Source: Peribacillus asahii (lineage in GTDB: Bacteria > Bacillota > Bacilli > Bacillales > DSM-1321). Taken from it: DNA of 64,000 nt. Below are positions 43,925 through 53,559 of the stretch, in pieces. Numbering within the stretch: the stretch's first letter is position 1; each line of letters starts with the position of its first letter. The notes below the pieces were generated by a model. The model worked only from the letters and a program-made list of their open reading frames with translations. It was not told where the DNA came from and did not search any database. The position numbers and the translations under genes were made by a program. The stretch spans positions 3,086,001 to 3,150,000 of the forward strand of contig NZ_CP026095.1 in NCBI RefSeq assembly GCF_004006295.1, in the 5' to 3' direction.

Positions 43925-44988
43925 CCAACATACACCTCACTTCCTACTTGCCATGTAGAATTGTAATCAGATGTCAAAATTTGAATTGATTTTCCCAACA
44001 TATTCACATCAACTTCCCACGACGTGCCCAAGTAGTTAATTTGTGTTACTTTCGCTTTATGAAGTTCGATGAAGGCTTGTCCCACTTCTTCTTTTGAAAC
44101 GATATGAATCTTTTCTGGTCGAATATATAATTTTACTTCATCCCCAACAGCACATGCACGATCGATACCCATTATATTTTTCACATCAACATGTGTAATA
44201 TCTTGACCCATCTGTACAGTGATTCGTTGACGATCTACGTCTGTCACTTTCCCTTCAAAAGAATTTGCTTTTCCAATAAAATTGAAGACAAACTCTGTAT
44301 TTGGATGATTATAAATATCGGTTGGAGAGCTAATTTGCTCTATTTTCCCGCCATTCATTACAACTACTCGATCAGACATCGAAAGCGCTTCCTCTTGATC
44401 ATGTGTAACAAAGATGGTCGTGACACCGATTTCTTTTTGTAAACGCTTTATCTCTACACGTAATTCGTGGCGTAATTTCGCATCTAAGTTAGACAGAGGC
44501 TCATCTAACAATAACAATTCAGGCTCAACCACCAGTGCACGGGCAATAGCTACACGTTGACGTTGTCCACCTGATAATTCACGCGGATAACGATGTTCTA
44601 ACCCCAACATTTTCACAAGCTTCAGCGCACGAGAAATCTTTGCTTCTTGATCTGCCTTTGGAACTTTACGCAGCTTTAAACCGAAGCTAAGATTTTCATA
44701 AACAGTCATATGAGGAAAAAGAGAATACGTTTGAAAAACCATTCCTAAATCACGTTTGTAAGGCGGCACTTTTGTTACATTTTTTCCTTTAATAAACACC
44801 TCACCGGCATCGGCTTCAAGAAATCCTGCGATTAAATTTAAAGTCGTTGTTTTTCCACAACCAGAAGGTCCTAAAAGTGTCAGTAATTCACCCTGTTTTA
44901 CCTCTAAATCGATTCCATTTAGCACAACACTTGATCCGAACTGTTTAAAAGCTCCTTTAATTTGTACATCATTTTGGGTGGCCTGCAT
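43888..44988 (-). CDS. ABC transporter ATPase (PotA-like)
   Basis: A 366-residue ATPase with Walker A GPSGCGKTT (near 40), signature LSGGQRQRVAIARAL (near 138), Walker B LLLLDEPLSNLD and an H-loop FVTHDQEEAL; the C-terminal third is the TOBE regulatory domain (VKLYIRPEKIHIV). First gene of the four-gene operon, 50 bases downstream of a sigma-54 promoter. AAAGGAGG before ATG. Confidence 0.93.
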   Translation of the reverse strand: MQATQNDVQIKGAFKQFGSSVVLNGIDLEVKQGELLTLLGPSGCGKTTTLNLIAGFLEADAGEVFIKGKNVTKVPPYKRDLGMVFQTYSLFPHMTVYENLSFGLKLRKVPKADQEAKISRALKLVKMLGLEHRYPRELSGGQRQRVAIARALVVEPELLLLDEPLSNLDAKLRHELRVEIKRLQKEIGVTTIFVTHDQEEALSMSDRVVVMNGGKIEQISSPTDIYNHPNTEFVFNFIGKANSFEGKVTDVDRQRITVQMGQDITHVDVKNIMGIDRACAVGDEVKLYIRPEKIHIVSKEEVGQAFIELHKAKVTQINYLGTSWEVDVNMLGKSIQILTSDYNSTWQVGSEVYVGWNPSEIMLMKK

Positions 44989-45037
44989 AAACTGTACCTC
45001 CTTTTTAAAATAACAGCTTTTGTTTAACTATTATTAA

Positions 45038-45053
45038 TGCAAGACTTGTGCCA
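45038..45053 (-). promoter_or_regulatory. Sigma-54 (-24/-12) promoter of the ABC operon
   Basis: On the minus strand TGGCACAAGTCTTGCA, matching TGGCACGNNNNTTGCA in every position but one. The only upstream genes encode an NtrC-type response regulator and its sensor, so the circuit is complete within the locus. Confidence 0.93.
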
Positions 45054-45104
45054 ACTTTAAAATAACGCCATTGTATACGTTTTCAACATAATTAAGCATA
45101 TACC

Positions 45105-45155
45105 AAAATAAAAACAGGAAAAATTTGCCGATTTATAGGCAAATTTTTCCTGTTA
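45105..45155 (-). terminator. Terminator of the kinase-regulator operon
   Basis: AACAGGAAAAATTTGCC (45113-45129) pairs perfectly with GGCAAATTTTTCCTGTT (45138-45154), T-run on the minus strand. It keeps read-through from the regulator out of the ABC operon. Confidence 0.88.
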
Positions 45156-45156
45156 G

Positions 45157-46533
45157 CTACTTTTTCTCCTTAAGATTATAAGCATTAATTTTATCTCGTA
45201 AGCTTCTTTCGGAAATTTGAAGAACTTGCGCTGTTTTTTGTCGATGCCCTCCACAATGCTGAAGCGTTGCAGCAATCACTTCTTTCTCTACTTCCTTCAT
45301 CGTCATACCAATGGGAAGTTGTAATTGATTGTCACGATTAGACGGTGTAGCAAACGCAGAACGTTGTGTTTGAACAGAAAGCGGTAGCTCCATTTCCGTG
45401 ATTTCATCATTTATCGATAAAGCAACCGAATATTCGATAATATTTCCAAGCTCTCGTACATTTCCGGGATACCCATACTCTAGCAATAATTGATAAGCCG
45501 CTCTAGAAAATGTTTTCTTTGCACGATTCATTTCCAGACAATATTTTTCCAAAAAGTGCTCAATCAGTAATGATAGGTCTTCCTTTCTTTCACGTAAAGG
45601 TGGAATAGATAAAGGAATAACATTAAGACGAAAATATAAATCTTCACGAAATTTTCCTTCCTGCACCATCTGTTCTAAATTTTTATTAGCTGCACTTACA
45701 ATTCGTACATCCAATGCAATTTTTTTATTAGAACCTAAGGGGGTCAGTTCGCGCTCTTGAAGAACACGTAATAATTTCACTTGAAGCGGAAGCGGCATCT
45801 CACTAATTTCATCTAAAAAAAGCGTTCCTCCATTTGCCGCTACCCATTTTCCTTCTTTTCGTTGTGTAGCTCCCGTAAATGCGCCTTTTTCATATCCAAA
45901 CAATTCTGATTCAAGCAGCGCTTCAGGAATCGCACCACAATTGACAATTTCAAGTGGACCGTTTTTACGCTTCCCTGTATTATGAATACTTCTAGCAACA
46001 AGCTCTTTTCCTGTGCCGCTTTCTCCTAAAATAAGTACGCTCGAATCAATATCTTTTATACGATCAATGATTGAAAAAACATGTTGCATCGCTTTACTCT
46101 TACCCAAAAATTGATTATAACCGCGCCGCTGTTCCAACTCTTCATGCAACGTTTCTACCTTATTAGATAGCTGCTTATATTCAACAGCCCTGCTCAGTAA
46201 TAAATAAAGTTCCTCTATATTAATAGGCTTTTCGATATAGTAATAGGCTCCTTGTTTAATCGCCTCAATCGAAGATTCAATCGAAGCATAGGCAGTCATC
46301 ATAATCACTGTAGTAGACGGTGCTTGTTGCTTAATTTCTTTCAAAATGTCCAACCCATTTATACTGCCTATCCGAAGATCTAATAGAACAATATCAATCA
46401 TATCTTGTTGAACTTTCGCTAAGCCTTCTTGTGGATTCGTTGTCGTTTGAATATAATAATCATCTTCTAATGCAAATCGAAGTGAATCGCATATAGCCAA
46501 TTCATCATCAATAATAAGTACAGTAGGTTTCAT
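45157..46533 (-). CDS. NtrC/DctD-type sigma-54 response regulator
   Basis: A 458-residue regulator: receiver domain (phospho-acceptor Asp in [10 protein letters not shown], near 53), AAA+ domain with Walker A GESGTGKE and an intact sigma-54 loop GAFTGA, and a Fis-type helix-turn-helix ([20 protein letters not shown]). Its ATG follows the kinase stop directly (TAAATG), with GGAGG inside the kinase end. It should activate the ABC operon promoter at 45038-45053, and possibly other genes. Confidence 0.93.
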   Translation of the reverse strand: MKPTVLIIDDELAICDSLRFALEDDYYIQTTTNPQEGLAKVQQDMIDIVLLDLRIGSINGLDILKEIKQQAPSTTVIMMTAYASIESSIEAIKQGAYYYIEKPINIEELYLLLSRAVEYKQLSNKVETLHEELEQRRGYNQFLGKSKAMQHVFSIIDRIKDIDSSVLILGESGTGKELVARSIHNTGKRKNGPLEIVNCGAIPEALLESELFGYEKGAFTGATQRKEGKWVAANGGTLFLDEISEMPLPLQVKLLRVLQERELTPLGSNKKIALDVRIVSAANKNLEQMVQEGKFREDLYFRLNVIPLSIPPLRERKEDLSLLIEHFLEKYCLEMNRAKKTFSRAAYQLLLEYGYPGNVRELGNIIEYSVALSINDEITEMELPLSVQTQRSAFATPSNRDNQLQLPIGMTMKEVEKEVIAATLQHCGGHRQKTAQVLQISERSLRDKINAYNLKEKK

Positions 46534-48495
46534 TTAGGAGGCCTCCTTTTGATACAGCGGTAACAATATAGTAAATGTCGATCCTTTATTCGGCTGGCTC
46601 GCGATATGCAGTTCTCCTTTATTCTCTTTTATAAGATTGTAAGTTAAAGTTAATCCTAAGCCTACGCCCTTTTCTTTGCTCGTATAAAAAGGTTCTAAAA
46701 TATGATGTAATTCTTCTGAGCTCATTCCTTTTCCTGTATCGGAAATCATCACGCTGCCGATTTCCTCATTTATCTTTTTCACGGTAATCGTAATCTTCTT
46801 TTCCTCTTTCTCTGCTACAGCATCCACTGCATTTAATAGTAAATTAATCATGACTTGACGAATTTGTTGTGGATCGATATAAAAAACTAAATTATCTTCC
46901 ACCTTTTTCTCAAGACTAATTTGATTTTTATCCATCGTAACTTGAATAAATGATAATAAAGAAGCCATTTCCTTTAGCGTATACTTCTGTTTATTAGAAG
47001 GCCGTGGACGTGCGTATTCAACCAGATCCGTTACGATTGTATTTAATCGATTTACTTCAGAAGGTACATGTTCCGTTATTAACCTTCTAAATTCAGGGAG
47101 GTGATATTTACTTGGAAGCATATCAATAAACATTTTAATCGACGTTAAAGGGTTGCGAATTTCATGAGCAACTCCAGCAACAAGCTGACCAAGTGCATGC
47201 AGTTTTTCTTGTGTGAACAATTTTTGTTCTAGATTCTTCTTTTCCGTTTCATCATTCATGGACAATAAATAACCTGTCTGTTGTTCCTGAGAATTATATA
47301 TTTGCAGTATGCGATAATAGATCACTTTTTTTTGACCTTGCTCATTCCATTCAAATACCTGAACACCTGATTCTTTTGAATGATAATGATCAAATAACTG
47401 TTTTAGAAGCGGTGGGTTTTGAAGACCAAAAGGTGTATCATGCGATAGGTTTAACATATGTAAAGCGCTTGCATTACAACTCGTAATCGTTAAGTCAACA
47501 TTAAAGGTCACAATACCTGTATCAATATTATTTAAAATTAAGTCTTTAAAGGCGTTACTATCAGCTATAATTTGTTGTGTTTCTTGTAAGTGTTCATTGA
47601 GTTGACGAAGCTTACTCGTTTGTATATGTACAGCTGCTTTCAATCTCTGATTCCACATATAAATGATGAATAGAACAAGAGCTACAATAATCAACACGCT
47701 CATTAACAAATAAATAAAGGTTTCTAGCCTAGCAATTTCCGTTAAATCCTTTGGCACCGTCCATTTATTAATAAGCTTATTAAGCTCTCCTTTTGCCTCT
47801 AGCATAGTAATACTTTGGTTAAAGGCAAGTAACAAAGAATCATTTCCCTCTTGTACAACTACAGCATAATCTGAACTATTCATGACATCATCCAGAATAA
47901 TAAAGGACTCTTCTTTTCCTAATTCCTTCAAATAAGCAGTTGCTGTCCACTTATTTCCTATAAAAATATCAGCTCTTCCCTCAATCAAACTCTGAAGAGC
48001 TGTATACTGATTGTCCTCCAATAATACATTAGTGGTTCTCATATTTAGAATGTTTTCATACATAGATGTATGACCCTCTACTACAACTTGACGATTTCCT
48101 AAATCTTCAATCCCTTTAATTTGATTTTTCCTTTCTTTCGAAATTACAATAGAGTCAGACATTGTAAAATAGGAAGTAGAAAAATCAAATTTCCAATCTT
48201 TATCAGGCCTGTACACCATACCTGCAATCGCATCAACCTTGCCTTCCTCTAGAGCTTTTTCAGCATCTTCTATATTCATAGGAATATATTCAAAAGAAAG
48301 CCCATGCTGTTCCGCTATTTCCCCCATTAAATCAATGCTCATTCCCGTTAGTACTCCATCTTCATTGATATATGAGAAAGGAGGCAGTTTTGGTTCCGCT
48401 GCAATTTTATACACTTTCTCTTCTGCAAATCCTGATGAGATACTACCTACCCCTGGCAAAAAAATAACTAATAAACAAAGAATGACTATGTTCAA
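46534..48495 (-). CDS. Sensor histidine kinase with extracytoplasmic SBP_bac_3 domain
   Basis: A 653-residue hybrid of binding protein and kinase. Signal peptide (1-24), a solute-binding domain of the amino-acid type (about 28-248: AEPKLPPFSYINEDGVLTGM, GHTSMYENILNM), one membrane helix (about 260-280), PAS-like domain (about 315-420), HisKA with GVAHEIRNPLTS (His444) and HATPase (DTGKGMSSEELHHILEPFY, GLGLTLTYNLI). It senses a small extracellular ligand directly, independent of the transporter. Operon partner is the response regulator immediately downstream. Confidence 0.92.
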   Translation of the reverse strand: MNIVILCLLVIFLPGVGSISSGFAEEKVYKIAAEPKLPPFSYINEDGVLTGMSIDLMGEIAEQHGLSFEYIPMNIEDAEKALEEGKVDAIAGMVYRPDKDWKFDFSTSYFTMSDSIVISKERKNQIKGIEDLGNRQVVVEGHTSMYENILNMRTTNVLLEDNQYTALQSLIEGRADIFIGNKWTATAYLKELGKEESFIILDDVMNSSDYAVVVQEGNDSLLLAFNQSITMLEAKGELNKLINKWTVPKDLTEIARLETFIYLLMSVLIIVALVLFIIYMWNQRLKAAVHIQTSKLRQLNEHLQETQQIIADSNAFKDLILNNIDTGIVTFNVDLTITSCNASALHMLNLSHDTPFGLQNPPLLKQLFDHYHSKESGVQVFEWNEQGQKKVIYYRILQIYNSQEQQTGYLLSMNDETEKKNLEQKLFTQEKLHALGQLVAGVAHEIRNPLTSIKMFIDMLPSKYHLPEFRRLITEHVPSEVNRLNTIVTDLVEYARPRPSNKQKYTLKEMASLLSFIQVTMDKNQISLEKKVEDNLVFYIDPQQIRQVMINLLLNAVDAVAEKEEKKITITVKKINEEIGSVMISDTGKGMSSEELHHILEPFYTSKEKGVGLGLTLTYNLIKENKGELHIASQPNKGSTFTILLPLYQKEAS

Positions 48496-48572
48496 TACGT
48501 AATTTCTAATCCCCGCTCTCTCCTTTCTGTTTTAATGATTAGGCTCTGTTATACGACGTTGTTTAACAAAAC

Positions 48573-48707
48573 CTATTTAAAAAAATCTAATAGATTCTCT
48601 TCATCAAAATATCTATGACTAGATGGAAGTGTATGACATTTGATTACGGTTGTTTGAGCAATGCCTAAATATTTAGCAACTTCACCTAAACATAGTTGTC
48701 TGTCCAA
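48573..48707 (-). CDS. Small helix-turn-helix protein (44 residues)
   Basis: Begins at TTG 48707 behind AAGGTGG: LDRQLCLGEVAKYLGIAQTT and ends FDEENLLDFFK. The order (start strand, GEVAKYLGIAQTTV helix-turn-helix, then RYFDEENLLDF) matches the excisionase/MerR-like DNA-binding domain, but the family's usual length is 60 or more, so it may be truncated. No phage gene lies nearby. Alternative: a non-coding chance frame, though the ribosome site argues against it. Confidence 0.45.
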   Translation of the reverse strand: MDRQLCLGEVAKYLGIAQTTVIKCHTLPSSHRYFDEENLLDFFK

Positions 48708-48933
48708 AATAAAAACCACCTTTTTGTTAATTATTGTAATATTATAACATTGAAAGGCGGTTTTCCATAATTTCAAAATAATTTTAATAGGTTTTTATAA
48801 ACCGTTATAACTTGCTATATAATATAAATTCAGAATGGTAAATTCCACTTTATGAGAATTTTTACAGAAAAATATCAGTTTGCTTATGAATGTAATAAAC
48901 TTGCTTGGAACACAGAGTTGTTCTTGCAAACAA

Positions 48934-49000
48934 AAAACGGCTTGTAGCCCATCTTATTTCATTATCGACAATAATGAAATAAGCAAGCTACAAGCCGCTT
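48934..49000 (-). terminator. Long hairpin (terminator) downstream of the S66/zinc-finger genes
   Basis: CGGCTTGTAGC (48938-48948) pairs with GCTACAAGCCG (48987-48997), with a second inner arm CTTATTTCATTAT/ATAATGAAATAAG. A 60-base near-perfect stem, unusually long for a terminator. Confidence 0.65.
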
Positions 49001-49058
49001 TGCATATTCATGAAGTAGGTTCACCATTATAAAGTTTAAAACAGTCTTTATATAGCAA

Positions 49059-49385
49059 TTATTCTTCAGTCAATTTGTTTTCACGAACAGTACTTAAAAA
49101 CTGCTCATCTTTTAAAACAGCCAATACTTTTTTATAAAAAGTAGGTTGATCAATGACAGCTGTATGTACATATTCATACTCTTTTAAAGATGAATGACGC
49201 AACACTTTTGGAAGGCATGATAAGCAAACGTTTTTCGTACCTAATTTGTAATAATTCATATTTGTTTCATCACCATTAGAAGTATCTTGTTGACATACGA
49301 AACAAGTATGAGTCACTCGACCTTTTTTATTGTATTCCGCCAAAGCTTTTTCTAAACGTTTCGACGCAGGAACTGTTAATAACAC
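49059..49385 (-). CDS. Hypothetical protein with two CxxC motifs
   Basis: Unrecognised 108-residue protein. CFVC (28-31) and CLSC (54-57) could bind zinc or form a redox site; the rest is helical and charged. GTG start at 49385 with AAGGTGA five bases upstream. It lies about 95 bases downstream of the S66 peptidase gene and before the long hairpin, so may be co-transcribed with it. No membrane segment. Confidence 0.7.
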   Translation of the reverse strand: MLLTVPASKRLEKALAEYNKKGRVTHTCFVCQQDTSNGDETNMNYYKLGTKNVCLSCLPKVLRHSSLKEYEYVHTAVIDQPTFYKKVLAVLKDEQFLSTVRENKLTEE

Positions 49386-49481
49386 ATAATCACCTTTTCT
49401 AATTTAAAATCTCTTTGTATTATAGCAGAAAAACCTAACAATAGGACAGTAAGCTTTTCATTACCTAATTATTCCTACTAT

Positions 49482-50456
49482 TTAAGCAAATACTTTTACA
49501 ATTGCAGAACCATTTTTAACAGATAATGAGACTTTAGCCCCGATTGGAATCGTAGCAAACGGAGTAGTATGTCCAAAGTTCGCATTAGCAATTACCGGAA
49601 TACCCTTTAATTCTTGTTTCGTTGCAATGATTTCATGAAGCGCATAATCCGTCATACCGGATTCTTTTTGAAAACGCCCAATAATAATCCCTTTGATTCC
49701 TGCTGCGCCCGGTTGATGCAGCAAGGACTGTAAATGGCGATCAAAGCTAAATGGATGGCTTTCCTCATCATCTTCAATAAAGAGAATACGATTTTCTAAT
49801 GATGGCATATATTCCGTACCTTGCAGAAGATTGATTGTACATAAGTTCCCACCGATTATGGAGCCTTCTGCTTCTCCTTCTTGAATGATCATGTAGCCGT
49901 GATTTGGATAAAAATTACGATCTTCTTGTTCGAGATGCCAAGAATCATCGCTCCATGTTTCACTTTGCTTTAACTCGAAATCACCGTCTTCCATGACTGC
50001 CTTTTTAAAATAATCCATCGTATAATCAAGACCCACTCGCATGCCAAATGAAGAGAAATAAGGGCCCACGTAAGTCGTTAGACCTGTCTTCTCATAAATA
50101 GCAAGCAAGATTGCTGTAATATCACTATACCCACAAATCACTTTTGGATTAGATTTAATTAAATCATAATCTAAATACCTAAGCAATTGATTTGCATTAT
50201 AGCCACCGATTCCTGCAAAAATCCCTTTTACATTCGGGTCTTTAAAGGCCGCATGTAAATCTGCCACACGGTCTTCGATAGAATTGGAGAAAAAATCATC
50301 ATGCACGAGCGCTGTATCTCCATATGTAACTCGAAATCCAAGTTCTGTTAATCGTTCCTCAGCCAGCTTTCGTTGATCTCCTTTCACAATCGCTAGACTG
50401 CGAGAAGGGGCTATCACACGAATTTCATCCCCAGCTTGTAAACGTGAAGGTTTCAT
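49482..50456 (-). CDS. S66 peptidase, LD-carboxypeptidase/MccF-like
   Basis: A 324-residue serine carboxypeptidase-fold enzyme. The nucleophile Ser lies in VICGYSDITAI (near 112), the Glu in FIEDDEESH (near 225) and the His in ANFGHTTPF (near 293), the Ser-Glu-His triad of family S66. Members trim murein tetrapeptides or, for MccF, cleave microcin C and related toxic nucleotide-peptides. The MccF-like branch is suggested by the size and the GHTTP pattern. GGGAGGAAAAAG before ATG. Confidence 0.88.
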   Translation of the reverse strand: MKPSRLQAGDEIRVIAPSRSLAIVKGDQRKLAEERLTELGFRVTYGDTALVHDDFFSNSIEDRVADLHAAFKDPNVKGIFAGIGGYNANQLLRYLDYDLIKSNPKVICGYSDITAILLAIYEKTGLTTYVGPYFSSFGMRVGLDYTMDYFKKAVMEDGDFELKQSETWSDDSWHLEQEDRNFYPNHGYMIIQEGEAEGSIIGGNLCTINLLQGTEYMPSLENRILFIEDDEESHPFSFDRHLQSLLHQPGAAGIKGIIIGRFQKESGMTDYALHEIIATKQELKGIPVIANANFGHTTPFATIPIGAKVSLSVKNGSAIVKVFA

Positions 50457-50549
50457 TTCTTTTTCCTCCCTAGTAAATCACATCATTACGTTATTGTAGC
50501 AGAAAGCGCTTATCTGAACAAATCATATAGGAAAATAAAAAAACAGTAG

Positions 50550-50580
50550 AAAACCAGCCTTCGTGTGAAGACTGGTTTTA
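50550..50580 (-). terminator. Terminator of the yjcZ-like gene
   Basis: AAAACCAG (50550-50557) pairs with CTGGTTTT (50572-50579), with inner CTTC/GAAG, and a long T-run on the minus strand side. Confidence 0.75.
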
Positions 50581-50588
50581 GTTTTACC

Positions 50589-50744
50589 TTAGCAGCAAGT
50601 AAATGAAGCTCCGATGATAATTAATAGAATAAATAAAACGACGATTAACGCGAATCCGCCGCCAAAACCACAACCAACACCACCATAACCGTATCCACCG
50701 CAGCCGCCGTGTCCACCATATCCATATCCTCCGTACATAAACAT
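50589..50744 (-). CDS. YjcZ family small sporulation protein
   Basis: A 51-residue protein, [20 protein letters not shown], followed by a glycine-rich stretch, one hydrophobic segment [18 protein letters not shown] and a CC end. Gly/Tyr/Cys-rich head plus single helix is the pattern of the YjcZ/YczN family found in spores of Bacillus. AGGAGTGAA precedes ATG. Stand-alone gene with its own terminator. Confidence 0.9.
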   Translation of the reverse strand: MFMYGGYGYGGHGGCGGYGYGGVGCGFGGGFALIVVLFILLIIIGASFTCC

Positions 50745-50978
50745 TTCACTCCTATCCTTTTTTCGAATTCACTGTACACCTTACAATATGTAATATCGCC
50801 CGCCTCGGTCTGTGCAAACGCCCATTTTTTTTATTTTCCTGCGCTGATTGAAAAAGTCCCCTGTACAAAACGAATAAAAAACGCCCTTTAAGTAACAGAA
50901 CGACTAAGCTTCCAGATACACTTTCTTTACAAATCTGATACCAAAACTGGTTTAAAAATATAGCTGAACATGTCCGCT

Positions 50979-51025
50979 GCATAAAGAAAAGAAGATCATG
51001 AACGATGACCTTCTTTTCTTTATGC
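50979..51025 (-). terminator. Terminator of msrA-msrB
   Basis: GCATAAAGAAAAGAAGATCA and TGACCTTCTTTTCTTTATGC form a near-perfect 21-bp stem just beyond the MsrB stop. The rest of 50745-51062 contains no gene. Confidence 0.82.
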
Positions 51026-51062
51026 AATATAGTCAATTTCCTTACCGATGCCCTCTTTTATC

Positions 51063-51488
51063 TCACTCAAAATACTTTTTATAAGAGCCGTACCCTTCTT
51101 TCTCTAAATCAGCAACGGGAATAAATTTAAGTGCTGCTGAATTAATACAATATCTCAAACCTCTTGGTCCAGGTCCATCAGGAAACACATGTCCAAGATG
51201 AGAATCAGCCGTTTTCGAACGTACTTCTACGCGGCGCATTCCGTAGCTTGTATCCAACCTCTCCTCAACTTCTTCTTCCTCAATTGGTTTTGTAAAGCTT
51301 GGCCAGCCGCAACCAGAATCGTATTTATCTTTTGACGTAAACAATGGCTTTCCGGAGACAATATCAACATACAATCCTTCTTCTTTTACATTCCAATATT
51401 CATTATGAAAAGCCGGTTCTGTGCCATTATTTTGTGTCACTTCATACTGCATTGGTGTTAATCTTTTCTTCAAATCTTCTTGATTCAT
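51063..51488 (-). CDS. msrB: Peptide methionine-R-sulfoxide reductase, MsrB
   Basis: A 141-residue SelR-domain enzyme reducing Met-R-sulfoxide with thioredoxin. [10 protein letters not shown] (near 57-65), [20 protein letters not shown] and the catalytic Cys114 in [11 protein letters not shown] are present. Like other Bacillus MsrB it lacks the zinc CxxC pairs. It overlaps msrA by the ATGA at 51485-51488. Confidence 0.96.
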   Translation of the reverse strand: MNQEDLKKRLTPMQYEVTQNNGTEPAFHNEYWNVKEEGLYVDIVSGKPLFTSKDKYDSGCGWPSFTKPIEEEEVEERLDTSYGMRRVEVRSKTADSHLGHVFPDGPGPRGLRYCINSAALKFIPVADLEKEGYGSYKKYFE

Positions 51489-52021
51489 TTTTTATCCCTC
51501 CAATATCGCTCTTGAAATGCTTTACGACCAGATCCGATTTGATAAGCCTGATATCTTTGCGGTTCCTTTTTATAATAATGCTGATGATATTCTTCCGCTG
51601 GATAAAATTCTTTTGCTGGCAAAATCGGTGTAACAATCGGCAATGGGAAACGTCCGCTTTCATTCAAGCGCTCTTTTGAAGCTTGTGCAATACGCCGTTG
51701 TTCCTCAGTATGATAAAAAATAGCTGTCTGATATGATGAACCACGATCATAAAATTGACCGCCTGCATCCGTTGGATCAATTTGCTGCCAAAACAGTTCC
51801 ACTAGTCTTTCATACGGAAAAACAGATGGATCATATGTAATTTGTACAGCTTCATAATGTCCTGTCGTTTCACTACATACTTCTTGATAGGTTGGACTTT
51901 CCGTTATGCCCCCGGTATACCCAGATAAGACAGAAACAATCCCTGGCTGCTCATCAAATGGCTTCACCATACACCAAAAACAGCCGCCTGCAAACGCCGC
52001 CTTCTCCAAATTTTCTTCCAT
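51485..52021 (-). CDS. msrA: Peptide methionine-S-sulfoxide reductase, MsrA
   Basis: A 178-residue reductase of Met-S-sulfoxide. GGCFWC (catalytic Cys near residue 14) and [16 protein letters not shown] are characteristic. The ATG at 52021 is preferred (GGAGG eight bases before); the frame opens five codons earlier at an ATG that overlaps the ribosome site. Operon with msrB. Confidence 0.95.
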   Translation of the reverse strand: MEENLEKAAFAGGCFWCMVKPFDEQPGIVSVLSGYTGGITESPTYQEVCSETTGHYEAVQITYDPSVFPYERLVELFWQQIDPTDAGGQFYDRGSSYQTAIFYHTEEQRRIAQASKERLNESGRFPLPIVTPILPAKEFYPAEEYHQHYYKKEPQRYQAYQIGSGRKAFQERYWRDKK

Positions 52022-52132
52022 TTCATTGTCCTCCATCCTTTAAACATTCCCCTATAGTTCGAAACTAGACACCTGCCCGAGCATCTTGCCATATGCTAAT
52101 AGCATGATGAGCAAAACTAAGAGGTGATTGGC

Positions 52133-52882
52133 ATGAGCTATGAATCCCACAATCATTACTTACAAAAAGCTACGAAATACGATCTCTTATCCCACTTTTA
52201 TAAATATAGCAACCCAACGCTTCATGATTATTATTATCATAAGCATTTGCAAAGTATTACAAAAGCAATATCACTCATACATGTTAGACAAACGAAAAAG
52301 TTTGCACACCTTCGACTGTTCCATGTCTCTCCCAATATACCTGCTGTTGATGTATATGTAAATGAAATGCGGATTCTACAAAACTTCACTTACAAAAACG
52401 CGAGTGACTATTTGTCCTTGCCAGCCGGAACGTATCAAATTGATATATATCCTGAGGGAACAACAACCTCCACCATTGCTAGCCAAAAGCTAAAACTAGA
52501 AGCCAATCAATATTATACCGGGGCAATTGCTAAAAGACCAAAAGAAGTAAAACTTGTTACGCTAAAAGATTCCCCAGCTGTCCCTAATGGTGAAGCAGCG
52601 TTTCGCTTTGTTCATCTAGCCTCTGATATCGAAGCAGTAGATATTGCTGTGAAAAACGGTGATATTGTTTTCGATCAACTTACACCCGAACACGCAAGCT
52701 CATACTTACCTGTCTATCCTATCAAAGTCAATCTTGAAATTCGACCAACTGGAACAAAAGAGCTCATTCGTTCCTTGCCAAAGACTCACTTTCTAGTCAA
52801 TCAAGCCACATCTTTCTATATTGTCAGTACAAATACAAATAATGAAACGACTGAATTAGCAGTCCTCTCTCTTACACCTTAG
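52133..52882 (+). CDS. DUF4397 domain protein
   Basis: A 249-residue protein with two tandem beta-sandwich DUF4397 units: LRLFHVSPNIPAVDVYVNEM (near 60) and FRFVHLASDIEAVDIAVKNG (near 160). No signal peptide; the N-terminus is His/Tyr-rich (HDYYYHKHLQ). ATG 52133 chosen with AGAGGTGAT in front. Families of this type are cell-surface or spore-associated in Bacilli, but the function is unknown. Divergent from msrA. Confidence 0.87.
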   Translation: MSYESHNHYLQKATKYDLLSHFYKYSNPTLHDYYYHKHLQSITKAISLIHVRQTKKFAHLRLFHVSPNIPAVDVYVNEMRILQNFTYKNASDYLSLPAGTYQIDIYPEGTTTSTIASQKLKLEANQYYTGAIAKRPKEVKLVTLKDSPAVPNGEAAFRFVHLASDIEAVDIAVKNGDIVFDQLTPEHASSYLPVYPIKVNLEIRPTGTKELIRSLPKTHFLVNQATSFYIVSTNTNNETTELAVLSLTP

Positions 52883-52940
52883 AAAACGAAACATAGCAAC
52901 ACTCTCTTTATCCGCAAACTCCAAGCTACCTATCGTTTCA

Positions 52941-52980
52941 CCATAACAAAAAACCGGGATATCCCGGTTTTTTGTTATGG
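52941..52980. terminator. Perfect 40-bp palindromic bidirectional terminator
   Basis: The stretch reads the same on both strands: CCATAACAAAAAACCGGGAT then its exact reverse complement. It ends both the DUF4397 gene (plus) and ypmS (minus), and contains the ypmS stop codon. Confidence 0.9.
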
Positions 52981-53559
52981 CTGAACAGAAGGCACTGTCA
53001 ATAAAAATGAAATGTCATTGTGTTCTAAATCAAATTTTTTGGCCTTTACACGTACATCGCTTTTCAATTTCATTTCTTGTAGCGAGACATAAATCCTTTG
53101 CTCCTTCGGCTGAATGGTAACCCAATCAGGCGTTTTATAACGCTTATTAATAAAGTTCATTACATAGGATACAGGAAGGTTCATCTCACCAACAGAAATT
53201 GACTCTTGCTTGAGAACCAAATCGCCATTTTCTTGAGCAATCGGCTTAAACGTTAATTTCAAATCTACTTCACGATTAAAGAAAGGCATCTTTCCATACA
53301 ATTCAACTTCATCGGTTAAATATACTTCATAATGAAATCCTCCAGTTAGCCCTTCCTTATCTAAATATTGATTGATTAATTGATTCAAATCATCTCGTGT
53401 TGTGTGTACTTGAAATTGAATATCCTCTTCCTTACTTGACTTATTGCTAATCTCTTCACCTTTAATGGGCCAATTAATTAAAATCAACATAAAGCTAATG
53501 ACAAGGATATTACAGGCTAATAAAACAATAAATAACTTTTTCCATTTCTCACCTGTCAT
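52975..53559 (-). CDS. ypmS: YpmS family protein (DUF2140)
   Basis: A 194-residue single-pass membrane protein with N-terminal anchor (about 8-30) and an extracellular beta-rich domain. DDLNQLINQYLDKEG and GGFHYEVYLTDEVELYGKMP match YpmS. Function unknown. Its start shares a base with the ypmR stop region, preserving the ypmR-ypmS pair of Bacillus. Confidence 0.9.
   Translation of the reverse strand: MTGEKWKKLFIVLLACNILVISFMLILINWPIKGEEISNKSSKEEDIQFQVHTTRDDLNQLINQYLDKEGLTGGFHYEVYLTDEVELYGKMPFFNREVDLKLTFKPIAQENGDLVLKQESISVGEMNLPVSYVMNFINKRYKTPDWVTIQPKEQRIYVSLQEMKLKSDVRVKAKKFDLEHNDISFLLTVPSVQP

Noticed and set aside
50752..51036. 94-codon minus-strand ORF between yjcZ-like gene and msrB
   Set aside because: Its coding would begin within the msrB terminator stem; no homology-like pattern.
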